NCBI RefSeq assembly: GCF_900177615.1
Contig: NZ_FXAP01000001.1
Location: 378,825 to 442,824 of the forward strand
Length of the DNA: 64,000 nt
Reading direction: 5' to 3'
Source: Plantibacter flavus
GTDB lineage: Bacteria; Actinomycetota; Actinomycetes; Actinomycetales; Microbacteriaceae
The notes below the pieces were generated by a model. It saw only the letters and a program-made list of their open reading frames with translations. It was not told the DNA's origin and did no database searches. Below, one piece after another: positions 43,003 through 52,214 of this stretch. Position 1 is the first letter of the stretch; the number at the start of each line of letters is the position of its first letter. The position numbers and the translations under genes were made by a program.

Positions 43003-44376
43003 TCAGCACTCGATGACGTTGACCGCGAGACCGCCCTCGCTCGTCTCCTTGTACTTCGTGGACATGTCGACGCCGGTCTGGCGCATGGTCTCGATCACGG
43101 TGTCGAGCGACACCAGGTGCGTCCCGTCGCCGTGCAACGACAGGCGTGCGGCGCTGACGGCCGTCGAGGAGGCGATCGCGTTGCGTTCGATGCACGGGAC
43201 CTGGACGAGCCCGCCCACCGGGTCGCACGTGAGGCCGAGGTGGTGCTCCATCGCGATCTCCGCGGCGTTCTCGACCTGACGCGGTGTGCCGCCGAGGACG
43301 GCGCACAGGGCACCGGCGGCCATGGCGCAGGCCGATCCGACCTCGGCCTGGCAGCCGCCCTCGGCGCCCGAGATGGACGCGTTGGCCTTGAAGAGCGAGC
43401 CGATGGCGGTCGCCGTGAGCAGGTACCGACGGATGCCGTCGAGCGAGGCGCCCGGCACGAACCGCAGGTAGTAGCTCCCGACCGCCGGAATGATCCCCGC
43501 GGCCCCGTTCGTGGGTGCGGTCACGACCCGCCCGCCGGAGGCGTTCTGTTCGTTGACCGCCAGGGCGAACGCGTGCAGCCACTCCGTGGGGAGTTCGCGC
43601 CCGCTCTCGGCCTCGGCCACGTCGAGGCGCTCACGGACGGCACGTGCCCGGCGCTTGACGCCGAGACCGCCCGGGAGGGTGCCGGTGTCGGCGAGCCCGG
43701 CGGTCACGCACTCGTGCATGGCCGACCAGATGGCGTCGAGGCCGGCGTCGACCTCGACCGCGGTCCGCAGGGCCTCCTCGTTCCGTCTCGCGATCGCGTC
43801 GATCGGGAGCCCTGTCTCATCGCAGAGCCCGATGAGCGTCTCAGCGGTCCGGAACGGCATCGGCACGGGTGTCGACGGCAGCACCGTGCTCGGGTCGTCG
43901 CCGTCACGCCGGATGAAGCCGCCGCCGACCGAGTAGTACGTCTCGGAGCGCACCGGGAGGTCGCTCCGCTGGTCCCAGGCGTGCAGCGTCATGGCGTTCG
44001 GGTGGCCCGGCAGCCTCGTCCGGGGCACGAACGAGACGTCGTCCTTCGAGAACGCGATGGCACGTGTCCCGGCGAGCGTGAGGGGAGCGCCGTCGAGGTG
44101 GTCGATCCAGGCCCGTCGGACCTCGGCGGGATCGCACCCTTCGGGGGTGAGCCCCTGGAGTCCCGCGACGACGGCGTCGGGAGTCCCGTGACCGATGCCG
44201 GTCGCGCCGAGCGATCCGTACAACGAGCACGTGACGCGGTCGACCCGGTCGAGCAGGCCGTCGTCCGCGAGCGCGGTGGCGAACGCCAAGGCTGCCCGCA
44301 TCGGTCCGACCGTGTGCGAGCTGGACGGCCCGATCCCGATGGAGAAGAGGTCGAACGCGGACACGTATGCGGTCAC
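43003..44376 (-). CDS. sdaA: L-serine ammonia-lyase (iron-sulfur type)
   Basis: 457 residues, single-chain SdaA. Signatures: SIGIGPSSSHTVGPMRAA at the N-terminus, EGGCQAEVGSACAMAAGAL (cluster Cys), GLTCDPVGGLVQVPCIERNA and the C-terminal NVIEC, whose last Cys caps the 4Fe-4S cluster. Converts serine to pyruvate and ammonia; oxygen sensitive. GTG 44376 has AAGGGGG upstream. Stands alone; the 180-bp gap to the divergent exporter holds both promoters. Confidence 0.95.
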   Translation of the reverse strand: MTAYVSAFDLFSIGIGPSSSHTVGPMRAALAFATALADDGLLDRVDRVTCSLYGSLGATGIGHGTPDAVVAGLQGLTPEGCDPAEVRRAWIDHLDGAPLTLAGTRAIAFSKDDVSFVPRTRLPGHPNAMTLHAWDQRSDLPVRSETYYSVGGGFIRRDGDDPSTVLPSTPVPMPFRTAETLIGLCDETGLPIDAIARRNEEALRTAVEVDAGLDAIWSAMHECVTAGLADTGTLPGGLGVKRRARAVRERLDVAEAESGRELPTEWLHAFALAVNEQNASGGRVVTAPTNGAAGIIPAVGSYYLRFVPGASLDGIRRYLLTATAIGSLFKANASISGAEGGCQAEVGSACAMAAGALCAVLGGTPRQVENAAEIAMEHHLGLTCDPVGGLVQVPCIERNAIASSTAVSAARLSLHGDGTHLVSLDTVIETMRQTGVDMSTKYKETSEGGLAVNVIEC

Positions 44377-44555
44377 TGGACGACCCCCTTCGGTGCGACT
44401 GGCTCCTCTCACTCTAAGCGTCTTCGGCGCCGGGTGCGGTGTCAGCGGTCGTCAGCGGGTGTCAGCAGCGCGTGAGCAATCCGTGAGTGCCCCCGCCCAC
44501 ACTGGTGTCCAGGTCGCCCACCGGCGGCCCACACCTGATTTCGAAAGGCATCCGC

Positions 44556-45569
44556 ATGAGCATCAGCTCCGACTGGGCGATCGAAGCCCACGGCCTCGTG
44601 AAGACCTTCGGCGACAACCGGGCGGTCGACGGCGTCGACCTCTCGGTCCGCACCGGCACCGTCTACGGCGTCCTCGGCCCGAACGGCGCCGGCAAGACCA
44701 CCACCATCAGCATGCTGGCGACGCTCCTCCGTCCTGACGCCGGCACCGCCACCGTCTTCGGACACGACATCCAGCGGGAGTCGCAGGTCGTGCGCCAGCT
44801 CATCGGCGTGACCGCGCAGTTCGCGTCCGTCGACGAGAACCTCTCGGCCACCGAGAACCTCGTCATCTTCTCGCGACTGCTCGGACTCGGCCGCGCGGAG
44901 GCGAAGCGCAAGAGCGCCGAACTCCTCGAAGAGTTCGGCCTGAGCGACGCGGCGTCGCGACCCCTGAAGAAGTTCTCCGGCGGCATGCGTCGTCGTCTCG
45001 ACCTCGCGGCGAGCCTCATCGCCCAGCCGCCCCTCATCTTCCTCGACGAGCCGACCACGGGCCTCGACCCGCGGACCCGCGCGCAGATGTGGGACACGAT
45101 CCGACGCCTGGTCGCGACGGGCTCGACCGTCCTCCTGACCACCCAGTACCTCGACGAGGCGGACCAGCTCGCCGACCGGATCGCCGTCATCGACCGCGGT
45201 CTCGTGGTCGCCGAGGGCACCTCCGACGAGCTGAAGGCCTCCGTCGGTGAGTCGTCGCTGCAGCTGCGGCTCGCGGACCCCGCCGACTTGGAGGACGCGC
45301 GTCGGGTCATCTCGAGCGTCCTCGGCGTCGACACCGTCGTCTCGCCGGAGGCCACCCGCATCACGGCCCCGATGCGCGACCCCGACGCCGTGACCGACCT
45401 CTTCATCACGCTCCGGGAAGCCGGGATCCGCCTCGCGGAGATGAGCGTCCAGAAGCCGACCCTCGACGAGGTCTTCCTCACCCTCACCGGACACGGCGTC
45501 GAGGCGGACGACGCCGACGCCACGTCCGACACCGATTCCCTCGACACCGCAGAGCAGGTCCACGCATGA
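44556..45569 (+). CDS. ABC drug exporter ATP-binding protein (DrrA type)
   Basis: 337 residues. Walker A GPNGAGKTTT, signature FSGGMRRRLD, Walker B LIFLDEPTTGLDPRTR, and the C-terminal DrrA extension with KPTLDEVFLTLTG. ATG 44556 with GAAAGG upstream. Overlaps the permease gene by 4 nt. Family members export hydrophobic drugs or lipids. Confidence 0.93.
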   Translation: MSISSDWAIEAHGLVKTFGDNRAVDGVDLSVRTGTVYGVLGPNGAGKTTTISMLATLLRPDAGTATVFGHDIQRESQVVRQLIGVTAQFASVDENLSATENLVIFSRLLGLGRAEAKRKSAELLEEFGLSDAASRPLKKFSGGMRRRLDLAASLIAQPPLIFLDEPTTGLDPRTRAQMWDTIRRLVATGSTVLLTTQYLDEADQLADRIAVIDRGLVVAEGTSDELKASVGESSLQLRLADPADLEDARRVISSVLGVDTVVSPEATRITAPMRDPDAVTDLFITLREAGIRLAEMSVQKPTLDEVFLTLTGHGVEADDADATSDTDSLDTAEQVHA

Positions 45570-46381
45570 GCACGATCACCATCACCCCGGCCGCAGACCG
45601 GTCCCTCCGGAACCACGTCAGCCTCTCGCAGACGGTCCGCAACTCCTTCACCATGGCGTATCGCGGACTGCTCAAGATCAAGCGCACGCCAGAGCAGCTG
45701 ATCGACGTGACGGTCCAGCCGATCATCTTCACGCTGATGTTCACGTACATCTTCGGCGGCGCGATCGCTGGCGACGTCGCGAGCTATCTGCCGATCATCA
45801 TCCCGGGCATCCTGGTCCAGACCGTCATCACGACCTCGGTCGTGACCGGCATCCAGCTGCGCGAGGACATGGACAAGGGCGTGTTCGACCGCTTCAAGTC
45901 GATGCCCATCGCCCGCATCGCACCGCTGGCCGGTGCCCTCCTCGCCGACACGGTGCGGTACACGATCGCCACGACGCTCACCTTCGCGATGGGCTTCGTC
46001 ATGGGGTACCGGCCGGAAGGCGGCATCGGCTTCGTGGCCCTCGCCGGGCTCCTCGTGATCGTCTGCGCCTGGGCCATCAGCTGGATCTTCGCGTTCTTCG
46101 GGGTCATCGCCCGCAGCGCGAGCAGCGTGCAGGGCATCTCGTTCCTCGTCCTGTTCCCGTTGACGTTCCTCTCGAACGCCTTCGTGAACCCGGAGACGAT
46201 GCCGAGCTTCCTCCAGGGCTTCGTGGACGTGAACCCCGTCTCGCACCTCGTGACCGCTGTCCGCGACCTCGCGAACACGGGTGTCTTCGGCGGTGACGCC
46301 TGGCTGGCGCTCCTCGGTGCCGCCGTCATCGTCGCGGTCTTCGCACCGCTCACCGTGCGGGCGTACATGCGCCGCGCCTGA
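45566..46381 (+). CDS. ABC drug exporter permease (DrrB type)
   Basis: 271 residues, six helices. RTPEQLIDVTVQPIIFTLMFTYIFGG and FKSMPIARIAPLAGALLAD are DrrB/ABC-2 hallmarks. Pairs with the upstream ATPase. Convergent with the AfsR-like regulator gene, 24 bp between stops and no clear hairpin between them. Confidence 0.92.
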   Translation: MSTITITPAADRSLRNHVSLSQTVRNSFTMAYRGLLKIKRTPEQLIDVTVQPIIFTLMFTYIFGGAIAGDVASYLPIIIPGILVQTVITTSVVTGIQLREDMDKGVFDRFKSMPIARIAPLAGALLADTVRYTIATTLTFAMGFVMGYRPEGGIGFVALAGLLVIVCAWAISWIFAFFGVIARSASSVQGISFLVLFPLTFLSNAFVNPETMPSFLQGFVDVNPVSHLVTAVRDLANTGVFGGDAWLALLGAAVIVAVFAPLTVRAYMRRA

Positions 46382-46405
46382 CGACGAGACGACCGCAGCG
46401 ACCGA

Positions 46406-49400
46406 TCAGCGCGCCGCCAGGGCAGGACTGCCGAGCAGTTCGAACGCCCTGGCGGCGCTCTCGTGCGCCTGCAGCGGGAGGGTCCGCTCGGCGACGCCGT
46501 CGTGCTCGGTCGTGGTGAGGCGCGCCGCCGCTGCTGCCTCGTGTGGTGCACGGACGAGCGACGGGATGTCCTGACGGGAGGCGAGTGCACTGGCGAGCGC
46601 GACGAGCTCGGCACCGATCAACCGCACCTCGGCGTCGTCCGAGCGGACGTACCAGGCGCCGACGGCGATGACGGTGGAACCCAGGACCGGTCGGTCGAAC
46701 CGGTTCGGGAGGAGGCGTCCCAGCGCGATGGTGCGGGTGCGGACCCGTCGCACGAGACGCTTGACCTCGGTGGCGTCCGGGACGCCGTCCAGTACGGCGG
46801 CGGCGATCGCGGCGGAGCCGACGAGGGTGAACCACGGCGATCGGCGCGACTCGCCCGGAGTGAACGCCACCAGCGCCTTCCCGTAGAGCTCGGCTCCCCG
46901 TGCGGCGTCGCCCTGTGCCCGCGCGATCTCGGCGAGACCGGCCCAGCCGATCGACCGCCGTTCGGGGAGCGGGGCGAACGCGGAGAACGAGACGTCGTCC
47001 GAGAGGAACCGGTCGAGCACGGTGGTGGCGGCGGCGTGGTCACCGCGGGCGATGTCGCCGATCGCGATCAGCCACTCGAGTTGACGGAGGTCCGCCTCGG
47101 CACCGATCGCGGTCAGCCCCTCGGCAGCGCGGGCCGCCCAGACGAGCGCCTCCTCCGGCTCGTCGTTCTGGCTGTGCAGTTGGGCGAGCATGTGCGCACT
47201 CATGGCGGCGCCCCAGACGTCCCCGAGGGTGAGTGAGAGGTCGTTCGCGCGCAGGGCGGCCGCTTCGGCGGCGCGGGGGTCGCCGTCGTTCTCCGCCGCC
47301 TGGGCCGACATGAGGTTCCCGAGGTTCGCGACGTGCGGGTCGGTCGACCGGGAGTACTCGCGGAGGAGGGCCTCCGCGCGTTCGGGGCGACCCGCGACCA
47401 GCAACAGGCTGACCATCGCGCGCATCCGTGGGGCCTGTGTCGTCCGCGCCCGTTCGAGTCGGCGGAGGACGCCGATCGCCCGCGCGGACGTCCGGGGATC
47501 GGTGGCGAGGAAGGTCACGGTGATGATGGCGACGGCGATGGCCGGGGTGTCGGTCGACACCGACTCCGGGTCCTGGTGGCGGAGTACGTCGAGGACGGCC
47601 GCGCCGAAGACCAGGACCTCCTGATGCGCGCTGCGGATCGTCCAGAAGAGGGCGAGTCCCGCGAAGACCGGGGCGACGACGTCGGCGCGATCGTCGGCGA
47701 CCGCACCGCGGAGTACGTCCACCAGGGTGTCCTGTTCGAGGGCGAGGCGCGCGAACGCCGCCACCTGTCGCGGTCCCTGCATGGCGGGGAGGAGCGTCTC
47801 CGCGAGTGCGACGGCCCACGTCCGAGTGCGGTCGAGCACGAGGTCGTCCTCGCGCGCCTCGGCCGACTTGATCGCGCCGAACTCGCGGACCGTCTCCAGC
47901 ATGCGGAATCGGACGGTCCCGGTGGCCGGGTCGTCCTGCACGGTGAGCAACGATTGGCCGACGAGCGCGTCGAGCGCCTCCACGACCTCGACCTCGGGGG
48001 CGAGCGCTGCAGCCGCCTCCAGATCGAAGCCGTCAGGGAACCTGGACATGCGACGGAGGACGACACGTTCGTGCTCGCCGAGGAGGTTCCAGCTCCAGTC
48101 GATGACGGCGAGCAGGGTGCGATGGCGCTCAGGCGCACTGCGATCACCGGCGGTCAGCAGGGTGAAGCGGTTCCCGAGTCGTCGCTCCACCTCCTCGACC
48201 GACATGGATCTGGTGCGCGCCGCCGCGAGTTCGATCGCCAGCGGCAGGCCGTCGAGTTTCGCGCAGAGACGTGCCGTGACGTCGAGTGGCACATGGAGAC
48301 CCGGACGGGCGGCGCGGGCACGCTCGACGAACAGCCGCACCGCCGGGCCGGCGTGTTCGAGGTCGGTGCCGTCCACGGCGGCGTCCAGCGGGTCGAGTTG
48401 GTAGACGTGCTCGGCGGCGATCGACAACGGGCTCCGACTCGTCGCGAGGACGCGGAGGTCGCCGGCCCAGGCCAACGCATCGGCGATCCAGCGTGCCGCC
48501 GCGTCCACGAGGTGCTCGCAGTTGTCCATCACGAGCAGCGTCGGTCGCTCCGAGAGCCTGTCGATGATGCGCTCGTGCAGTTCGACCGGTTGCGCCATGA
48601 TCGCTTCGCTCAGCCGACGCGGAGTCGGGGCTTCGCGGATGCCGAGTGCGGTCGCGACCGCGAGCGGAAGATCGTCCGGGTCCCGCACGCTCGCCAGTTC
48701 CACCACGACGACGCCGGGCGTGGTCGTGGTGGCGCGCCGGGCGACCTCCTGGGCGAGTCGGGTCTTCCCGAGGCCACCGGGGCCGAGGATCGTGGTGAGG
48801 CGGACCTCGGACACGAGCGTGCCGATCGCGTCGAGGTCGGTGTCGCGACCGAGGAGCTCGTTCGGCGCCGTCCGGAGTCCGAGCACCATGCTGGAGACGC
48901 GGGCGGCCGGGGGAGTGGCCGCTGGCGGAGACGGCTCGACGGCAGCCTGCAGGAGCGCCGCGTGTGCCGCGACCAGCGCCGACGTCGGGTCGGCACCGAG
49001 TTCGTCCCGGAGCCGGTGACGGTGGTCGGCGAAGAGTTGCATCGCGTCGGAGCGACGTCCGCTCTGCGCGTAGGCGTTGAAGAGCATCAGCTGGGTGGCG
49101 TCGTCGAGCGGATCGGCGGCGACGAGCGCCTCGAGATCGGTGATGACGGCCGCGCCGTCGCCGAGCTCGAGGCGGCTCTGGGCACGCACCCGGCGCAGCT
49201 CGTCGCGGAGCCGCGCCGCGCGGAGCGCCAGCTCGTCGCCGAGCGGGCCGTCCAGTTCAGCGCCGGGATCACCGGTCCAGAGGAGGAGCGCGTCCCGGGC
49301 GAGCGTGCCCGCGGTGTGCGGGTCGGCGGCGCGGATGGCCGTCGACGCCGTATCGGCCGCCTGCGCGGCGACGTGGAGGTCGACCAGGGACTGGTCGATC

Positions 49401-49681
49401 GACAGCCGATAGCCGGCGGCCGAGGAGTCGATGAGGTCGGGCGCCGACACGGCGCGCACCCGTGAGACCAGGGTCTGCAGCGCGGCTTTGGCACCCGCTG
49501 GCCGCGCGTCGTCCCACAGCTCGTCGATGAGGGCGCCCGTCGACACGGCGCGCCCGTCGGCGAGCACCAGGATGGTCACCAGCGCTTTGGCGAGCCGGCC
49601 GCCGGGTTCGACGAGCCGACCGGTGCGTCCCTCGACGAGCACCGGCCCCAGGACGGTCACTCGGAGGTTCGACGCAGGCAC
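46406..49681 (-). CDS. AfsR/SARP-type regulator: BTAD, NB-ARC ATPase and TPR-like repeats
   Basis: 1091 residues. Residues 1-95 form an OmpR-like winged helix; 100-245 the BTAD domain (LVAADPLDDATQLMLFNAYAQSGRRSDAMQLF); 265-560 the STAND ATPase with P-loop GPGGLGKT and LLVMDNCEHLVDAAARW; the rest is helical TPR-like. Such regulators activate secondary-metabolite or stress genes when the ATPase senses a signal. GTG 49681 lies 6 nt after TACACT (49688-49693). Because the BTAD domain is present I do not read it as an antiphage STAND protein. Targets unknown; the neighbouring DrrAB exporter is a candidate. Confidence 0.9.
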   Translation of the reverse strand: MPASNLRVTVLGPVLVEGRTGRLVEPGGRLAKALVTILVLADGRAVSTGALIDELWDDARPAGAKAALQTLVSRVRAVSAPDLIDSSAAGYRLSIDQSLVDLHVAAQAADTASTAIRAADPHTAGTLARDALLLWTGDPGAELDGPLGDELALRAARLRDELRRVRAQSRLELGDGAAVITDLEALVAADPLDDATQLMLFNAYAQSGRRSDAMQLFADHRHRLRDELGADPTSALVAAHAALLQAAVEPSPPAATPPAARVSSMVLGLRTAPNELLGRDTDLDAIGTLVSEVRLTTILGPGGLGKTRLAQEVARRATTTTPGVVVVELASVRDPDDLPLAVATALGIREAPTPRRLSEAIMAQPVELHERIIDRLSERPTLLVMDNCEHLVDAAARWIADALAWAGDLRVLATSRSPLSIAAEHVYQLDPLDAAVDGTDLEHAGPAVRLFVERARAARPGLHVPLDVTARLCAKLDGLPLAIELAAARTRSMSVEEVERRLGNRFTLLTAGDRSAPERHRTLLAVIDWSWNLLGEHERVVLRRMSRFPDGFDLEAAAALAPEVEVVEALDALVGQSLLTVQDDPATGTVRFRMLETVREFGAIKSAEAREDDLVLDRTRTWAVALAETLLPAMQGPRQVAAFARLALEQDTLVDVLRGAVADDRADVVAPVFAGLALFWTIRSAHQEVLVFGAAVLDVLRHQDPESVSTDTPAIAVAIITVTFLATDPRTSARAIGVLRRLERARTTQAPRMRAMVSLLLVAGRPERAEALLREYSRSTDPHVANLGNLMSAQAAENDGDPRAAEAAALRANDLSLTLGDVWGAAMSAHMLAQLHSQNDEPEEALVWAARAAEGLTAIGAEADLRQLEWLIAIGDIARGDHAAATTVLDRFLSDDVSFSAFAPLPERRSIGWAGLAEIARAQGDAARGAELYGKALVAFTPGESRRSPWFTLVGSAAIAAAVLDGVPDATEVKRLVRRVRTRTIALGRLLPNRFDRPVLGSTVIAVGAWYVRSDDAEVRLIGAELVALASALASRQDIPSLVRAPHEAAAAARLTTTEHDGVAERTLPLQAHESAARAFELLGSPALAAR

Positions 49682-49743
49682 GTCACGAGTGTATCCACGG
49701 CGCTGTCCCGGAGCTGGTGGAGTCGTCGTGAGCCGGACTGCCC

Positions 49744-50382
49744 TCAGCGCAGGGTCTTGCGGGCGGTGATCTGGCCAGTGTCGAAGCCGAGCAGATGGAG
49801 CCCACCGTGGAACCGGGCGTGCTCCACCTTGATGCAGCGGTCCATCACGACGTTCAGGCCCTTCGACTCGCCGTACTCGGCCGCCTCTTGGTTCCAGATG
49901 CCGAGCTGCACCCAGACGGTCGGTGCTCCGATGGCGACGACCTCGTCGATGACCTGGGGGATGTCGCTCGCCTTGCGGAAGACGTCGACGATGTCGGGTA
50001 CCTCCGGCAGGGAGGCGAGGTCGGGGTAGGCGGGCTGACCGAGGATCTCCGTGGCGTTCGGGTTCACGAAGTAGATCCGGAAGTCGCTCGACTGCTGCAG
50101 GTAGGTGCCCACGAAGTATGAGGAACGCGCCGGGTTCGGGGAGGCGCCGACGATCGCGACGGACTTCGCCTCGCGGAGGAGCTTCAGGCGGGCCTTCGCG
50201 TCGGGGCCCGCCCAGGTGCGTTGCGAACGCAGCAGCTTCGCGAGCGGCGAATCGGCGGGCAGCGAGCAGGTGAGACCGTTGGTGAGCCGGACCGTCTCGG
50301 TCGCGTCCTCGTCCGTCGCGGTCGCGTCCACACCGGTCACGGCCGCGTCCACACCGGTCACTGAGCTTGTCGAAGTGCTCAT
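49744..50382 (-). CDS. CoA-binding domain protein (YccU-like) with repeat-derived N-terminus
   Basis: 212 residues. The Rossmann CoA-binding domain (about residues 60-195) is clear: SVAIVGASPNPARSSY, YFVNPNATEILGQPAYPDLASLPEVPDIVDVFR, and VVMDRCIKVEHAR. Function in bacteria unknown. The first ten residues, MSTSTSSVTG, are encoded by a B-type dispersed repeat (50354-50377); then a 7-residue repeat VTGVDAA / VTGVDAT follows. The conserved part begins only near residue 35. Starts 4 nt downstream of metY, so the two are co-transcribed. Confidence 0.88.
   Translation of the reverse strand: MSTSTSSVTGVDAAVTGVDATATDEDATETVRLTNGLTCSLPADSPLAKLLRSQRTWAGPDAKARLKLLREAKSVAIVGASPNPARSSYFVGTYLQQSSDFRIYFVNPNATEILGQPAYPDLASLPEVPDIVDVFRKASDIPQVIDEVVAIGAPTVWVQLGIWNQEAAEYGESKGLNVVMDRCIKVEHARFHGGLHLLGFDTGQITARKTLR
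50354..50377 (-). repeat. B-type dispersed repeat forming the start of a coding region
   Basis: On the minus strand this reads CACTTCGACAAGCTCAGTG followed by ACCGG, identical to the B elements in the first 31 kb. It lies 2 nt after the ATG (50382) of the CoA-binding protein gene and is read in frame as STSTSSVTG. It is the only clear member of the family in the right half of the window. Confidence 0.9.
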
Positions 50383-50386
50383 GCCA

Positions 50387-51676
50387 CTACTCCTTCACCG
50401 CTGCGGCGAGCGCCTGGTCGAGGTCGTAGATGATGTCGTCAGGGTCCTCGATGCCGACGCTCAGCCGGACGATGCCCGGCAGCACACCGGCGTCGACGAG
50501 TTGCTGGTCGGACAGCTGCGCGTGCGTCGTCGACGCGGGGTGGATGATGAGCGTCTTCGCGTCGCCGATGTTCGCCAGGTGGCTCGCGAGGTCGACGGAC
50601 TCGATGAGCTTCTGGCCGACCTGACGGCCACCCTTCACCTCGAAGCTGAAGACCGAGCCCGGCCCCTTCGGCAGGTACTTGTTCGCACGCTCGTGGTGCG
50701 GGTGGGCCGGGAGTCCGGCCCAGTTGACGGCGGCGATGCGCGGGTCGGCGTCGAGCCACTCGGCAACGATCCGCGCGTTGTCGACGTGGGCCTGGATCCT
50801 GAATGGCAACGTCTCGACGCCCTGGGCGAGGAGGAATGCCGAGTGCGGTGCGAGCGCCGGACCGATGTCGCGGAGTTGCTCGGCACGCAGCCGGGTGAGG
50901 AAGGCGTACTCGCCGAAGTTGCCCGACCACTGCAGGCCGCCGTAGCTCGGGACGGGCTGGCCGAACAGGGGGAACTTGTCGGTGTTCCAGTCGAAGCGCC
51001 CGCTTTCGACGACGACGCCACCGAGGGTCGTGCCGTGGCCGCCGAGGAACTTGGTGGCCGAGTGCGTGACGATGTCGGCACCCCACTCGATCGGGCGGTT
51101 GAGGTAGGGCGTCGCGATGGTCGAGTCGATGATGAGCGGAATGCCGTGTGCGTGCGCGACGTCGGCGAGGCCCTCGATGTCGGCGATCTCGCCCGAGGGG
51201 TTCGCGACCGTCTCGGCGAAGACGAGCTTGGTGTTCTCCTGGATGGCGGCGGCGTAGTCGGCGGCGTCGGACGACTGCACGAAGGTGGTCTCGATGCCGA
51301 ACCGGCGGAGGGTGACGTCGAGCTGCGTGATCGAGCCGCCGTAGAGGTTGGCCGAGGCGACGATGTGGTCGCCCTGCCCCGCCAATGAAGCGAAGGTGAT
51401 GTACTGCGCGGCGAGGCCCGAGGCGGTCGCGACGGCACCGAGGCCGCCCTCGAGGCTGGCGATGCGTTCCTCGAAGCTCGCGACCGTCGGGTTGGCGAGG
51501 CGGGAGTAGATGTTCCCGTACTTCTGCAGGGCGAAGCGGGCGGCGGCGTCGGCGGTGTCGTCGAAGACGAAGGCGCTCGACTGGTAGATGGGCAGCGCCC
51601 GTGCGCCGGTCACCTGGTCGGGGATGTTGCCCGCGTGGATCGCACGCGTGCGGAAACCATACTCACGATCTGCCAT
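50387..51676 (-). CDS. metY: O-acetylhomoserine sulfhydrylase / cystathionine-gamma-synthase family
   Basis: 429 residues, the length of MetY. Pyridoxal-phosphate site: [24 protein letters not shown], and the Schiff-base Lys in [13 protein letters not shown]. Uses sulfide and O-acetylhomoserine to make homocysteine. ATG 51676 follows TAGCGT (51683-51688) by 6 nt, so it has no room for a SAM riboswitch. Followed by the CoA-binding gene. Confidence 0.93.
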   Translation of the reverse strand: MADREYGFRTRAIHAGNIPDQVTGARALPIYQSSAFVFDDTADAAARFALQKYGNIYSRLANPTVASFEERIASLEGGLGAVATASGLAAQYITFASLAGQGDHIVASANLYGGSITQLDVTLRRFGIETTFVQSSDAADYAAAIQENTKLVFAETVANPSGEIADIEGLADVAHAHGIPLIIDSTIATPYLNRPIEWGADIVTHSATKFLGGHGTTLGGVVVESGRFDWNTDKFPLFGQPVPSYGGLQWSGNFGEYAFLTRLRAEQLRDIGPALAPHSAFLLAQGVETLPFRIQAHVDNARIVAEWLDADPRIAAVNWAGLPAHPHHERANKYLPKGPGSVFSFEVKGGRQVGQKLIESVDLASHLANIGDAKTLIIHPASTTHAQLSDQQLVDAGVLPGIVRLSVGIEDPDDIIYDLDQALAAAVKE

Positions 51677-51802
51677 GCGTTCACGCTACCGGAGCACCGT
51701 CGAGCGCTTCACCGTGCTGCAACATTGCGTCGCATTCGACCGCACTGCACAGGGCCTGCCCAGGGCGTCGGCGTATCGTGTGGGGCACAGCCCTGATCGG
51801 GC

Positions 51803-51843
51803 TGCCGGACGAGGGCGCAGTACCCGGAACGCGACAAGACTGA
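51803..51843 (+). ncRNA. guanidine-III riboswitch (ykkC-III)
   Basis: The segment CCGGACGAGGG..GTACCCGG..GACAAGAC matches the guanidine-III aptamer as I remember it from Thermobifida fusca. CCGG at 51805-51808 pairs with CCGG at 51824-51827, and the pseudoknot CAGT (51818-51821) pairs with ACTG (51839-51842), where the T. fusca version has CCGT and ACGG, a covarying change. A further hairpin CAGCCC / GGGCTG lies just upstream (51788-51804). The aptamer ends 7 nt before GGGAG, the ribosome-binding site of the exporter gene, so translational control is likely. Confidence 0.9.
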
Positions 51844-51862
51844 CCACTTGGGAGTGATCGTC

Positions 51863-52186
51863 ATGTCATGGATCGTACTCATCGCCTCCGGCGTTCTGGA
51901 AGCCGTCTGGGCGACCGCGCTCGGCAAGTCCGAGGGCTTCACGAAGCTCTGGCCGACCGTGACGTTCGCGGGGGCGCTCGTGCTCAGCATGGCCGGCCTC
52001 GCCTGGGCCATGCGCGACATCCCGGTGGGCACCGCCTATGCGGTCTGGGTCGGGATCGGCGCAGCGCTCACCGTCGGGTACGCCATGACCTTCGGCGGCG
52101 AGCAGCTGTCGGTCGTCAAGGTGCTGCTCATCCTCGGGCTCATCGGCTGCGTCATCGGCCTGAAGATCGTGGGCGGCGAGCACTAA
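51863..52186 (+). CDS. gdx: guanidinium exporter, small multidrug resistance family (Gdx/SugE)
   Basis: 107 residues, four membrane helices. SMR signatures GVLEAVWATALGKSEGF with the essential Glu in helix 1, and GTAYAVWVGIGAALTVGYAM in helix 3. The guanidine-III riboswitch directly upstream shows that this is a guanidinium/H+ antiporter, not a broad drug pump. ATG 51863 with GGGAG 8 nt upstream is preferred over GTG 51848. A homodimer is expected, as there is one gene. Confidence 0.93.
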   Translation: MSWIVLIASGVLEAVWATALGKSEGFTKLWPTVTFAGALVLSMAGLAWAMRDIPVGTAYAVWVGIGAALTVGYAMTFGGEQLSVVKVLLILGLIGCVIGLKIVGGEH

Positions 52187-52214
52187 CCACGCTGCCCAGG
52201 CACGCACGCCTGCC

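Noticed and set aside
46406-49681. Antiphage STAND NTPase (Avs-like)
   Set aside because: The N-terminus is an OmpR-type winged helix followed by BTAD, which marks an AfsR/SARP transcription regulator; no effector nuclease or protease domain is visible.
51677-51785. SAM or other riboswitch controlling metY
   Set aside because: The metY ATG lies 6 nt after a TAGCGT -10 box, leaving no leader, and no aptamer-like structure is visible on the minus strand.
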